From: Triops longicaudatus
Taxonomy: Eukaryota > Arthropoda > Branchiopoda > Notostraca > Triopsidae
DNA length: 64,000 nt
Assembly (NCBI GenBank): GCA_022885665.1
Contig: JAGQDJ010000170.1
Coordinates: forward strand, 170,722-234,721
Direction of reading: 5' to 3'
The stretch's first letter is position 1. Each line of letters begins with the position of its first letter. Positions 11,672 through 25,228 of the stretch are shown here, in pieces. Below the pieces are notes generated by a model. That model did not search any database, was not told the DNA's origin, and saw nothing but the letters and a program-made list of their open reading frames with translations. Both the position numbers and the translations under genes were made by a program.

Positions 11672-14600
11672 CAGTGAACTCGTAAATTTGAACCGTTTAC
11701 GTTCTTCAGTCTTTTTGTCTGTGAATAACGTATTGTCTTTAGGTCATAATTTTCATATAATTACTCATTTTTAACATTTCCGATTCTCGTCGAAGATTTC
11801 TGGAGCTCTTTGTATATTTTTTAATTTAATTTTGTTCACACATTTAGTTTCACCAAAACAGTGAAAATGCTCCATTTTAAGCAAACCACTACTTCAGAAA
11901 CTGTGCAAGTAATTTCTAAACTTAACCTACCAAATCTTAGGCAACAGGCAGCATCGTGTAATCATACATCTAAACTATGATCCACTACTGGAAAACATTT
12001 GAGCAAAACTTACCGAGTAAAAGGATTCTGTTTGCTCACATGTAGAATACTAAGAAGGTTACAAAAACAACCCTATTTTTAAGTTCTAGCAAAAAAAAGA
12101 GTTCTAATGCATAACACGTTATTCTATTTATGAACATCAAAACTACTACTTTATTTCTACATTTTTATTTCTATGTTCTGTGTTTTTATTTTTCATTGTA
12201 ATTTCTCTGTACATTGAACCTTCCATTTACACGGTTTGATTTTTAACGTGGTGAAAAAATCATAATTTGTGGATAAAAATTAAAATAAAATGCGCCATTG
12301 TTTCGTAAATTTCACACCCGGGTTTTCTTCAACATAAGTTGAAATACATTTGTTTAAAACGCAAATTGCGTGGCACTACAGCAGATCCGTTGGAGTGGAA
12401 AACCGACGTGGAATTTTGTCAATCTTGTTGAACGGGCAACATTTAACTTCTGGTATTTGCAATATTGCATAAAAGGCTTACAGTAACGGTTGTAACTTAA
12501 AATTACTCAGATATCATTCGTAAACATGTACAAAAGCGTAAAATTAGGACTGGATTTTTGGCTAATAATTTGTGCAACTCAGTAAGGTTAACACTTTCTG
12601 TTAGCATAGAACGCATCCTTACCTTACACATGTATAACATAGCTCAGTTTACGCGTAAATAGGGTTTACTGTATTATTTCTTGTGCATTTAGTATCTCCT
12701 GGATATATTAACTTTAGTACATCAATGTAGGTTAAATCGATCAACACCCTTCAGAAATCCTGAGAACGTTGGTCCAAGTTTGTGTTCTGCGATAAAAGAT
12801 CGCCTTATGCAGCACATTGAAATGACTGACTTTTAAGCTTCACGGCTAAACTTATGACAAGGAACAAACGAAAATGAAAAGAAAACTCAGAAAATTTTCG
12901 CTCCCCACAGATACGGTCACTTACTATATAAACGCAAGTGAAAGAATTACAATAATCAATTATGCAGTAGTGAGAAATATTGCATGGAAGAGTAATTCAC
13001 GTAACCTGTTACGAAAGTTCGGAGCCTTGGCTCTATGCTGGTTATTCATTATGTGACACTTAAGAAAAGAATACCCCAAGTAAGGAGCCAAGGAAAACAC
13101 AGCGTGATGTCACTGTAAAGTGAAACTCCCCTGGAGGCAAAGTCAATTATAATTATACAAGGTTTAAGTTTCATTCTTAACCAAACGAATGTAACAACTG
13201 GGACACAGGTTTTGTATAATTCAGGCATTCTTTACCCCAACAAATTCCATTCTGGCCACGACGATCTAGCGGACAAGTTTCCTCCGGATTGATAATTCAG
13301 TCTCCTCTCTTGTAATTTGCCTTTATTTATTTATTTTTTCTCTTAAGGTCATTAAGTAGTCTGTACTAGAATGGAGACCCCAAGGAGAGCAAAAGCCGCT
13401 CTGATGCATGCAAACAGCGTTTAACATACGATCTCTCTGGACTGTCTTGCTCCCGGCGTAAGAGATTACATGGGACCGAACGCCACAACACAGGTTAGGC
13501 ATATAAGGTAGAACTCAGCATTCCAGCCAGGACAGAAAAAAGGGTTCGCGCAATAAATTGACGCCATAACTATACAATCCCGGCTAACGTTATGCGATCC
13601 GAGCGACGACAGGGGGACCATGAGGTCAAGAAACCTCTTTCATCAAGTTGTGTATTCAAGACATGATAATGAATGGAGATGTGCACTATGTGGGATAAGA
13701 CTCCAACTCATAAAGCACGTCTTCCGTTACATACTTGCCTATCTATCCATTTCCCCGCAGATAACTCGCAAGAAGACAGTTGCCTTGCCCTGGATAAATT
13801 AAAACAGCACATTTGTATGGTAATCCCTAACGTGATACGTGATCTTCCTGACCACAGGGGGGTTAATAGCGAAATTTTCCTGGCTTGAGCATCCTTTCAT
13901 CGCCCCCCCCCCCTTTCCCTGATTTTTTTCTTTCACATTTTTTTTACAAAGTTAATTCAGTGAACAAAAACAACACTTGGACGGCTCGACCACTATCTCA
14001 CACCATCTCGATTTGCCGTTAAGATTGAAGTGAGCGAATACTCACGTTGAGATCCACCGAAGCCGTCTTTTTTCTTCTTGTGATCGTGAAATTAGCGGGT
14101 TGGTTTAATAGACCTGACAATCTAACCTGTCTGAACCTCCATAAAGCCCTACAACGACATTAACTGCAGCCCTTTCCTCCCACACTTAAAAGTTTAAAAC
14201 CTAGTTTTATTTTCATTTTACGCCTTTTTTGGCCGAACAATGGAATTGTATACCCAAATCAGGAATTCTGCAGAATGCAAATTGCTCCAGGAATGATGAG
14301 ATGTTAGCTACCGGGTCAGACTCACAGAAAACAAGCTATAGTTAAGAGGTCAAGTCATCCGGATCTTCCTTTTCCTTGCTACCTTTTTTATGAACTTGTT
14401 TTTGCCTAGTAGAGATCCATCACACATTTCACCTTTGGGCTTTGCACACAAGAAAAAAAAAAGAGGCACAAAAAATCTTAGCGCTTTAAGTTCATCTGCG
14501 CTCTCGTTCAACGCTTTAAAAGCAGAATTCTTTCCAGGGATGTTTATTTTCATTACAACTCAAATTAGACAATGACGCCATAATGACTTGTTTTGGCGGC

Positions 14601-17181
14601 CTTGTGCATAAAATCAGTCACAAAATGTTAATATAGGATGGTAAAATCGATTATAGGAAAGCGAATAGTACTGTAGTTAATCTTAAATCAGATCTAAACA
14701 TTTCCTTCGTTGTGGCAAGCTTTCTCGCTTTGTGTTCATCATGCCAACAGAACGAAACACAAAAAAATATAGCCCCTCCAGAACCCCTGACGTGATTTGC
14801 GATCGATATGGAAAGATAATAGGATCCTGGTCTTCAGGGCTCATGTATGCTTGATCAAGAACTTGCCATAAGTCCAGGTAGGGGATCTTCTCATTTGAAG
14901 AAACATCCTGCTCTGCTCTACTCGTATAAATACTCCTAATACTGCGCACGTGCAGCGGGACAGTTAAATTAACCCTAACTCTAACCTTAGCAAGCTCTTA
15001 CAACTGTAAATAACTAGAATCCCACATTTATTTGCACTGTATATTTATTTGTACATATATTTTGTCCCATTCCTATTACGACTTCCGATGTTTTATGTAC
15101 ACCACTTTTACAATATTCTATCACGCATTTGACTTAGTATAGTTTTCTACAACTAATTTAATATGCCGACATAATTTCCATGTTCTTCAGACTTCAAACT
15201 ACAGACAAAAACTAGAAATACACAATTTGTTTATTACGGTAATATCTTTATTACAAATAAATACAGAAACTTTGACTCCACAAATTTCTAGAGTGTTAAA
15301 GCTTTTTTCTTTTAGTGTGTTTTTTAAATCATTATAATGCGTATTATTCCTGTTTCAAAATTTTTCCATCCCTGCTGTAGATATTTGATTTGACATTATC
15401 TTATGTAATTTGATCTTACTAGAAGTTTTATTGTCCACTTACACTTTAATCTTGTTAATAAGTTAGCCACTTTTCCACGTGGTTGATACCTGTTTCGGTT
15501 AATAAAAGAAAATTTTATGCTTTAAAGCCTACAGGCCTTAAAATATTAGAAGAACCGAAAACAAAGTGCACATAAAAAGGTTTTCAAACTGTTCGGAGCG
15601 GTGTTTCGTTCGTAGACTACACCAGGAGCCAAAGGATTTATTCCAGGCAGATGATGTCATATAAGTATGGCTGGTGGTGTAAAAGCCGGATAACGTATAT
15701 CTCTCATCTCATTAAGAAGAGGACGGTCTGGGCAGAAAACATGCATGGAAAAGCTGCCCCAGCACGGGGCAGCACTTTGGCTTGTGTTCTTGCTGGCCAA
15801 CAAACAACTCTATCAATACCCGACCCGACACCGCTTCGATCTCCAGTACACTCCACTACCTTTAACGCTTGCATTCAGCTCCAAATGTCTTTAGAGAGAC
15901 TGTTATAGAGATGAGCACAAGATGGACGAGAGATGAATGCATTAGCCATCAAGCTTAGCTCATGTGCCTTTCTCTCAATAGTAAGTAATGGGGCAGCCCC
16001 GCAACTCGCAACTCTTCCCCAACCCTTTTGCTGCCAGGGCCACGGAGCCTGCTGCGCTCCATCAAAGCTGAAAACACCGTCCTGATCAAGCGCACATGAA
16101 ACAAATGACAGCGATTATGTATCTCTGCCAAAAACCGATCCACCATTCCAGAGACCATAAGGAATTTGTTCAATTTTATTCATTTTTTTTCTTTCTTTTC
16201 CCGGGGACTTTCTCGTGGCCGTCCCGTCCTAGAAATTCGATTCAAGAAAGGGAGTGGCTCTAGCTATACGCAAGCTTTAATTACTTTATGGTATCTCTCG
16301 CTTTTTGTTCTTGGAATGTATCAATCTTCAGTAAGAAGTAATTTCACGGGGTTCCAGGTAAAGTGAATCCGTAAATTGTTGATTCGAGTTCCTGTATTGA
16401 ACGGCAGGGGGACATTTTATGTTGGCTACCGTGAATTTCTGATTCGATGCTCAAGCCCAGAAAATAAGTGAAACTTACACCCTAAGTAGCATTGTCGTGC
16501 ACATAGCTTGACCTGACCTCCAATGGATCACATTGTTATTCAAAACAGAGGGGCAAAAAGACGGCTGGAGGTGCCCCAATCCTTCTCAGCCTCTCACAAG
16601 AAACTTCGGAATTCATAGTGTGTGACGTCATCAGCCATGTGTAACTGCACACGTACTGGGAATCATAGGATCGAGGCATTTATGGAAAACTGCACCAAAA
16701 GGGGCAAGATGGCTCCACGGGGAATCACTTACACAACAGCTTAAGAAGCCTTTCATGTTCTGAAAAGATTTTCCTTTTTAACTTGATCCCGAGCTCATTA
16801 GTTAACTCAATGCGATAGGTTTTAAACATTTTGAAAACTGCGCTTTACATTGTGAGGATCATTGCAACGACGGAATTTTTTAGGGTTTAATTGACTAAGT
16901 CGAGGAAACTCAATTTCTCGCTGAAAAGTGTACACTGTCGAAAGTTCAGAGAGGTAATGAGTAAAGCAAACTCAGCAGTACTTCACATGCTGCACTTTTA
17001 GTATTATTTCTGAGCACCGGGAAGAGTCCACCGTAAAAAAGTTAATAATAGGAAACTGTATCCCAAACACGGGATAAGTAACTCTCCGTACTTATTCTTT
17101 GAGGACATGACCACAATGTTCAGTATTGCGCATCCTCTTTTACGTCGTAGCCCTAAAGCATAAATAATTTTGCATTTGTTA

Positions 17182-17183
<2 letters not shown>
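11672..17183. other. Gene-free stretch
   Basis: No gene recognised. A T-rich low-complexity area lies at 12120-12250. TTAACCCTAACTCTAACC near 14972 is a short telomere-like fragment. The 88-codon minus-strand frame at 14683-14949 (with KIPYLDLWQVLDQAYMSPED) looks somewhat protein-like but matches no family I know. Confidence 0.55.
13903..13913. repeat. Poly-C tract (C11)
   Basis: An uninterrupted run of eleven C, followed by a pyrimidine-rich stretch with T runs to about 13950. Confidence 0.9.

Positions 17184-17279
<96 letters not shown>
17184..17279. repeat. (ATT)32 microsatellite, uninterrupted
   Basis: Thirty-two perfect ATT units follow ATC and end at TTG. On the minus strand they read as a run of asparagine codons inside a 101-codon frame, which I regard as an artefact of the repeat. 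Perfect arrays of this length are usually highly polymorphic and easily mis-sized in assemblies. Confidence 0.97.
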
Positions 17280-20200
17280 GCAAATGACTTGGTAGTATTT
17301 ATGAATCAAGTATGCCGAATGCGAAAATTTCCAATTCCCATACCTAGGTTTTGATTAACACAGTAGAAACTGTTTTCAGTGGTCCATAATTACCATTTTC
17401 TTCTTTTGTTTTTCATTCGTACTTTCTGAAAGGCGTTGTCGAACTGTTGTGCGTGATTTATCCTACGTATTGTACACAAGTGTGAAAGTTTCTTGCATGT
17501 CCCATGTTTTCCTTTCAGTTACTAAAGTTAAAAGGGTTCACGACCACTCCTACGACACACTAACAGCTACTGTGATGTTCGCTTATGTTCGAAGTTGCGT
17601 TTGAATATTTGGATGGATGTTCTATTTATGACTCGATGATTTCTAATTTCTATCATCTTTTATAAAGAAACCTACCATCGCAATTAGAAAATAAAGGAAT
17701 ATCGCTGCAGCTTTTCTTGGAACACAGAAGGAGAAGATTTCTTTTCAATATAACATTTTGTGAAATACGAATACTAGGCAAGCTAAGCTGGCAATTTTTT
17801 TTTGCTGCAAATTGGCGTTCTGTTTAAAAGGTTCCCTCACTTTTTATTTTTAAGTCACAAATATCTTCCAAATCCCAACTCACACTTAATTTTCCATAAC
17901 GTATAACACTAAAGCCTTCAGTTTTTTATCTTTAAAAATTCTAAGAAGGCGGTTCAAGATTCCGACATTCAGTTTTTCATGAATAGGAACTCACACATTC
18001 AAACCTTGAGAAAAACAAGCGTCTTCCTGCTTGATATAATTCTTCCTATGGCGAGATAATTGGACCACACCCCCAGCATGATTCCAATGTTTAGACTCGC
18101 TTAGCTTTCATCCGCGGTCCGAAACTATTCCAAATAATATTACAACCAACGGAAAATCCCTGAACTGGGATGCGTGAGAACTTCCCAGCTTTTACGTGCG
18201 TCTACGGATATGTCACGGATATGTGAAACTTGTTATGCCTCCTTAACCTAACCAGAAAAGCCCGAAGAAGAAGACGGGACAGACGATCTCTCAACGGGTG
18301 TCCTCCGCATGTCATCCATCATAAGACTGTCCCAACTCCCACAGCTCCGGAACTGTAAATTTTTTCAAAGTTGTTGATCGTTTACACATTCAGATCAACT
18401 CCTACGACACCATGACTGTCAAAAATTGAAGTTCTCCGAAAACTGAATTTCCAAGCAGAAAGCTTTGAAAAGCTCACACTCCACACGAAAATCCCAAACT
18501 TACGCGATATGGGTTTTTGAGCTAGGGAAAATAATTGGGGAGGTCTCAGAGGAGTTGCCCTGCAGATAGTCTAAGAAAAAGAATGTTAAAAAACGGAACA
18601 AGTTTTGGTTGGGGGGGGGGGGAATTCGGGAATGGGAGGACGTTTGTAAGCTAGCGATTTATGAATCCAAAGGTCGCGTGTCCTGCACCCCACACACATC
18701 TTTCCGCGCATTGTTTTGTTATTTTTGAATATCTATTTTTTTTTTTCTCGTGGAGTTTCTTGAGGGAGGAAACGAAATTACAAGCCTTTTACTTAGGTCA
18801 TATCTGTCTCACGTCTGAAACGTATAATTAGCATTACACACCTCTCTCGCACCTTGGCTGGGTTTAATTTTGCATACGATCCGGCAAAGACCCTCATCCA
18901 ACCCGAAAACCCTTGTGCTCAGGGCACACACATATGCAACAGCTCAAAGGTTCCAAGATTTCCGAGCCATAAGCCATGAATTACCTCACATATCTGTTTC
19001 TTAAACCTTCAAATTAACCAAAGATAAAATACGACCTCAAAGCATGAGCCTCTAAGCTTGCTCCCCGAACTCAAATTACAGAGGGATTCAATCAGCTTTA
19101 ACTGATAGCCCTTTCCAATACTCGCAAACGAGACATGATCGGTGTATAATTTTTTTTTATGAAAAATGCTGACCGTTACCATTTAGCCCGCAAAGGTTTG
19201 TAACCACACTCTTTGGCCCTGTTATTGTGGCTTATTAGAGATTTCAAATCAATTTACCGTTAATCTATTATTTTCGTTTTACAAACTGGCATATAACAAG
19301 TTTTTGGCAATTTATGCGAATAATGCGAGGAGTCTTCAATATTTGAGTAAACTGAGGTGAATTCTTTCCAATCTCTTGAAAAAGTACGAGGCTCGAGTAT
19401 CGAAACCCTTTGTTTCAGGCGGGGAGATGACCAATGAACTTGCTGGGTTAACCTGACCATTCTGAGACAAGCTTTGCCTTAAAACTCGCTTCAATTCAAC
19501 TCATAGTTATAACCAAAACGTGTTTACTGCGGGAAGCCCTCACTGAAAAATACGTTATGCTAAATATAGTAGCGTTTACTAGGAAATATAACGAAAGAAA
19601 TTGGGGAAAAAAGGAATAGTGCACTTGAAATTCTAGAAAATGCGACTGACTTAATGTAACTCGAAACGGAAACAAATGAGAGCAAATCAAAGAATCGGCA
19701 GGGGTTTGGCGTAGTGGGGTCATTTCCCTAAGGACTAAAAACTATGAGCTAATACTCCACCCGCTGCGCCTTTAAAAGTCCCCTCTCATCTGTTTTGACC
19801 ACGCCCCAGAAACTAGCACTTTTGAAGCTGGACTCTTTCAATCACGCTAAGGGGAAGAATGTCAAATTGAATTCTTAACTTGTCCAGCTTTCCTAATATA
19901 ATCCTATACATCATACACGACCTTCCTGGTGGGTTACGCTTTTCTTTTCGAGTTAGTGTTAAACACCGTTCTTTTTCAACCTTTCAATCTTTTTTCTTTA
20001 AAATTCAGAATATTTTAAAAAAATGTTCAAATATATCACCTCACTGAGACAACATAATAAATTACCTCTCGAACTAATTATTCTTAGTTTATTTTGTCAC
20101 AAAGAAGTTAAACTCACGGCAAATAATTTAATTTCTAATTTAAGTGCAAAGGTAGCCTACTGAGAGCAAAAACTGTTAATACTTAGTGACCACGCATGCT

Positions 20201-21589
20201 ATTAACCAATTCGTCCAGGAATTTTCCCAGTATAACGTCACGTAAACAGCAGCTAATACAAGTTAGCAAACGTACAGGTAATTTTGTACTTCAGCTGAGC
20301 AGTACGGTATGACTTTGGGTGCCAAAAAGTTTCGTCGCCCCATCCCCACACACACAAGGGAAAAAACACGCATTTTTATGAACTCTCAGCCAACGTGAGG
20401 ACCCGCTTCTAAGTTGAGTAACTTTTATGGACACGAACGACTTCCACCAAAATAAGACGCTTTCTAACTTAAGATATTTTCAAAAAATGCAAAGACAATC
20501 CCGAAACAAACAAAAAAGTTTTACAACTTCCGTGCATTGTGTGACTCGATACTTGATAACGTAACTACAAGAAATGCCAATGAAATGAAAAAAAAAGAAG
20601 TTTTCTGATGTCTCTTCTAGTCACAGTTCATTAGTAACATACACATAAAATGAAAATTAATACATAACTAGTTTGAACAAAAATATTAAAAAAAACATAA
20701 TTAAAAATAATTTCAACTATTTATTCGAAAAAAATCTACAATCAGTTCGACACCAAAAAACAGTTTTCAAATAAATATGTAAAAAATGAAAGCAACTTAG
20801 GATTTCTTTTTATTATTTTTACTTTCAGGATAAAACAGATAAAAAAAAAAAGATTCGGTATATGTATATGTAGAAAGTACGAATTGTAACAAAGTAAAAA
20901 CGTAAATTCTGAAAAAAAAGGTGAAATTCTAAAGAGTTAAGAATTAGGTACACTAAAATAGCTCACAGGTATAATTGTGCACACGTACACGGCGTGAGTG
21001 ACAAAGATAATCGAACTAGGAATGTTTTGAGTGGTGACCATTTTTAATCTCCCAATATAAAAGTCAAATTCCTTTGGGGGAGATTATGATGAGAAGGGAG
21101 CTACTTGACAGGTGTAAATTGGTAGCTGCGCTCGCTTAAAAGCTTCGGATATGTGTTTTTAAGTGCAAGTTTCAGGCTCTGACGCCTTCTCCAACATATG
21201 AGCTATCAGACCTGCAATTATAGGCGCCTAAGCCCGAAGAAAAGCGCAACCATAACTTGTTGCCTAGAACTAAACGCTTCCATTCACAGCTGCAGTTTTT
21301 CACAACCAAAACCTTTCCCCGTTTTATCTCAAAATCTTGAGAATTAATCAAAGCTGAAAGGAAGTTCATTAGAAGATAACTACTAAGCACGCTGACCACT
21401 GCACTAAAACTGCGATTCGTTTACACTTCTAGGAACGAGATGGGGTTGTTACTATTCCCTTCCGTAAGCCTTTGACTCAGCAAAGAGACTCCCCAACGAT
21501 TTTCAGTCTCAACATTTGTTGGGGGTATTTAACAATCCAATCAGCAAACCATCCTAAAGGGGTTTAGCCTTTTTGCATAAACGGCCTTG
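17280..21589. other. Gene-free stretch including a very AT-rich block
   Basis: No gene recognised. Between about 20400 and 20960 the DNA is strongly A/T-rich with many A runs. A short 11-bp tandem repeat (ACGGATATGT twice) lies near 18204. The G12 tract lies at 18611. Confidence 0.6.
18611..18622. repeat. Poly-G tract (G12)
   Basis: An uninterrupted run of twelve G between GGTT and AATTCGGG. Confidence 0.9.
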
Positions 21590-21860
21590 CGAACATGTTT
21601 GACGTGTGGGGAGGTAAGTAGCCAGCTTTGGCTGCTGCCGGGTCACTTAATCACTATGAAAGATGGCGGATCGAAGCGTTGTTTCTTGCCCATTAATGGA
21701 CTTCGGTGGGTTGGGAGAACACTGGGCTGGAGTATCCCGGGGCCCGGCAGCTCATGAAAGAGGTATTGGTATTTATGACAGGAGCTGGCAACAAGAGGAG
21801 CTGTTCATCAAGCCCGGGGTCGTGACCTGCCTTGATGCGCAGCATTACTAACAAGAATTC
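21590..21860 (+). promoter_or_regulatory. CpG-rich island with strong splice-donor-like site and YY1-like start context
   Basis: GAGGTAAGTAG near 21611 matches the splice-donor consensus and follows a short ATG frame beginning ATGTTTGACGTG. About 50 bp on, AAAGATGGCGGATCG (ATG at 21663) resembles the YY1/translation-start motif common at metazoan promoters. It opens a 62-codon frame (MADRSVVS...) of unknown identity. CpG and GC are locally high (CCCGGGGCCCGGCAG). This may be a promoter with a first exon, but no partner exon is recognisable. Confidence 0.25.
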
Positions 21861-22242
21861 TTTTCCTGTAAGATGGCATGCACCGTATCGCCCTTCCAAA
21901 CTTGACTCAATCCATCAGGAAACGGATTAAATTTTTTCCCTTAATTTTCTTTTTTATTTAACAACTTCGAGTCATATGCATTGTCAGACATGTTCTTGGG
22001 AAACCATACCAAAATCCCCAATGACCGAAGCGTGTCTTATCGACTGTTTGTTTAGCCAGGCTGTTTTTTGCGTGGCCTTAAATCCACTATTCACATTACC
22101 ATGGGAAGCTTTCCTTAACTCAAAGCGTGTTACTTTTATGTTCTTCTCCATCACCATAAAAAGGCCAAGTGTGTAGTGATCCATGCTTCATGGACTGGCC
22201 AGTTCCAAGTCCTCCAACCTCCGAAGAGCGTAGCAAAAAAGT

Positions 22243-22273
22243 GAGTTAAAATATGCTATGCATATTATAACTC
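22243..22273. repeat. 31-bp near-perfect palindrome with POU-like core
   Basis: Fourteen-base arms match at 13 positions around a 3-nt centre, starting GAGTTAAAATATGC and ending with its near complement. The centre includes ATGCATAT, resembling half-sites used by POU factors. It lies in the island following the CpG-rich segment at 21.6 kb. Confidence 0.75.
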
Positions 22274-22546
22274 TTAGCGGAGGGTGATGATAAGCCAAAA
22301 CAAAAAATATAGAATATTTTTACTTCCTTCTTTTTTTTTTACCTTCGCATAGTTGGACGCTGTCGTTGAGAAGTTTTCTCAACTCCAGAAATAACGCCAA
22401 GGAGGAAGTCATGGTGGGTTTTGGGGTTCGAAAGCTGTTATCGAGGCGTCAAATCGATTATCTTGTTACCAAGCGCGGGGTCCTCGTAAATTGATGTGCT
22501 CTGGAGCCGTCAAAACGCATTTTTTATCGCTTTTTCCTTCCTTCGC

Positions 22547-22558
22547 AATGCATGCATT
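22547..22558. promoter_or_regulatory. 12-bp palindrome AATGCATGCATT (second of two)
   Basis: Identical to 2749-2760, about 280 bp right of the 31-bp palindrome at 22243-22273. Confidence 0.25.
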
Positions 22559-25076
22559 ACACAAGTTTGCACGACGTGCCAAGGACTCATTAAAGTAATT
22601 CGGTTAGCCCTTATATTCCATCACGTTTGCGCGCAAGGAGTGGTACGTTTCCGCGTTAAAAGGTGATGGAAGACGAGCTCACTCGGGTTATAGAGTACTA
22701 GATGCTTCCGGTACTTGGAAACGAGAGGCTATGTTGCAGTCGTAACTTCAGCTTTTCCTGTAGGACTCCTTTACTTCTTACAGCACATCATATTCCGTGT
22801 ATTGTGTACGTTACAACAAAATTTTCAAACTTTTTTAAACAAGACCCGAAATAAATAAAGCAATTTGCGTAGAAATAGGATTAAATCTACACCAGAAAAA
22901 TAAATACGATTTTTATTTCTTATGTTTACCAAAACCAATACTATATTTAGCTCGAAGGTAATGCTAACACGTGTTACTTTCTAGTCGAGTTTCATTCCAC
23001 ATATTTCTTGGCCATTTATGACAGCTATTGTCAATGAGCAACGACCAGCTTATTCAAACGGATTACGAAACTTTGCTTCAAGTCTGTACCTTGGAAATTT
23101 CTAAGAATAGTGAATGTGAAGAAAAAATTTAGAGTAAGATTATTGCTTTTTATTCATTCTGACATAATGCTTGTCTAGATTATGTGCAGGAGAATATTTC
23201 AAAGCTTGTTTTTGATTTACGTGCACAACGGGCTTATTAGGGTAAAATAGGACAACCATTGCGCAGAGATGTATACACTTTCAAAAATTAGATCTAATGC
23301 TCACGTTTTTCGGGAACAATGCTCTAAAATTACCCGTTTGTGATGATTTACCTAACTACAGTCGGGAAGGAATAATTGGTAACACCTCCATACGAATGTG
23401 TTTTACGGATACACAGCGTCCGTTGCAATTAAACGTTACCTAATTACTGTTTCGGACAGTTTTCGTATCAGCTACCGGGGTATCATCACAGCTTTCTTTC
23501 TCGTGAGTTCGCTGTCGCAACATCCCTGTTTTCGTTAATTTACTGCAATGCATGTTCTCTTTTGATCTAAATTGTAAGTTTGCTCGACGTTAACAACTTA
23601 ACAAACAAATCGCGTTATATTAACATTAAACCTTCGTTTTAAGGAGGACAAAAACGTGAAGTTTATATTTCTCTAATTATGTTCCTTCAATTTTCGTTGA
23701 AAATTCATGTCAGACATGCCTTCACCACAAGTTCAGCCCAAACTTGAAACATAAATATCATATAAGCTGCCAAGTATTTCTTATGTAAAAAAATGAGTAA
23801 ATAAAAACATTCGGAGCCAGTTGTATTTTCACTGAACTTGTAATACTGCTCGGAAGATTGCAATTCGGGGTAGATAAACAAGGTCAGATCGTTTTAGGAG
23901 TGTATGATTAATCTCCCGGAGTCAGATTCCGTTCGGCAAGTAGACTCGGCTTTAATTGTCGGCTTTTATTGCCTTGGTGTATTTTTTAATGTTGTCCTAA
24001 AAAGGGGCACATAGACATTCGCTCATAAGCTGTGGAGCTTTTATGTTTGCAAAGGGGAGTTGCAACCAAATTGGCGCTCGTAAAAACTTAAAGCTGAGAA
24101 TGCTTTGTGATGATTCTGGCTGGGTAGGATTCTCAAGAAAGCCACCAAGGCAGCGTCTCCCTTTCACCGTGCAAACGTTGACTAATTATCCCTCTGCTCG
24201 AGCTGGCATTTACGATTTTTGCTTCTTTTTCCCATTCAAACAAACTGCAAACGAGCCCGCTGGGCAGAGAGCTCGCCTTCCCAAAAGTACTTTCGCGGAG
24301 GATTTAATCATATAATTTATTTTTGAACGTTCCCCGTCAACTATTTTAATTGCAGCAAGGATCTCCTTGCGCAAGCAAGGTAGGCCAAGATCCATCCCAA
24401 TTTTTATGAGCTCCCTGTGTTGATGGTGGGCAGTCATTATACACCGAAAACTTGATCAAACGCATGGTATCTGACTAGATATAAAAGTACTTCACTGGGG
24501 GCAGCTTTTGTCTTCTAGGGAGATACCTCGATCTGGCGCTGAGATTGCATTCCGCCTCAGTGTTGTTCGCGTGTGGAATTTTAGGATGATTTGAGGGATC
24601 ATTGTTGTGCCAAAGCCACTGGTAATGAATGGCCGCCCTCCGTCAACGCTTTGCACCCTTTTTGTAAAGAATTGCTTTATTTCTTTTCAAAGCCATACCT
24701 AATAGAGAATATAAAAGGGATAAGAGAGAAAGCAAGAGCAAGTTTTGGCCTGCGATCTTAACGATCTTGGCTTATAAAAAGCTCTGGTTTTGGAGCAAGC
24801 CAACAAGAGCCTTCCTTGAGAAGTTTTCTTCGGGAAGATTTATGTTCATAGCCCGAAAACTAAAGCTGGCTTATAAACTTCTTGTGCTCCCATTGTTTAA
24901 TAACCCAGCGCGTTCTCTTAATCATGATCTGACCAAGTTCAAGTTACCGCCCTTTCAATTCTAACGCTTTTTATTGTGGGGGCACTGGTTTCAGTTCTTG
25001 CGCCAAAAGCTCGAGCTCCCTTTTTGACTTTTGAAGTTCTAAGTCATAATGCCACCCCCAAGCTGGGGAGGTTTGT

Positions 25077-25228
25077 GTTAATGAGTTTACAAATTTAGCC
25101 AATGAACAATGAACCCTCTGGTTAAAGTACGAGCCACTAAAAGCGTCGTGTGTTAAGACGGGAAACAAGGTGCAGAATCTTGTGTGGTTTATTCTTATTT
25201 TGCAATCCAATGTTAATGAGCTTACAAA
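25077..25228. promoter_or_regulatory. Paired 17-mers GTTAATGAG(T/C)TTACAAA
   Basis: GTTAATGAGTTTACAAA (25077-25093) and GTTAATGAGCTTACAAA (25212-25228) differ at one base and are 135 bp apart. Each joins a homeodomain-like TTAATGAG with a forkhead-like TTTACA or TTACAAA. They fall inside a 138-codon minus-strand frame that resembles no protein I know. A composite enhancer is the simplest reading. Confidence 0.3.

Larger units (their letters stand above)
21861..25000. other. Gene-free stretch of mixed GC-richer and AT-rich blocks
   Basis: Frames of 60-90 codons overlap on both strands (21976-22184, 24043-24437), as expected by chance. The segments 22380-22740 and 24040-24300 are relatively CpG-containing. 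TATAAAAG sequences occur near 24480 and 24714 without a visible gene. Confidence 0.5.

Noticed and set aside
14970..14990. Telomeric repeat (TTAACCCTAACTCTAACC)
   Set aside because: Only two or three degenerate units; far too short for an interstitial telomere array and within chance for AT-rich DNA.
17004..17309. 101-codon minus-strand frame with a long asparagine run
   Set aside because: The asparagines are the (ATT)32 microsatellite read in reverse; flanking residues show no protein features.
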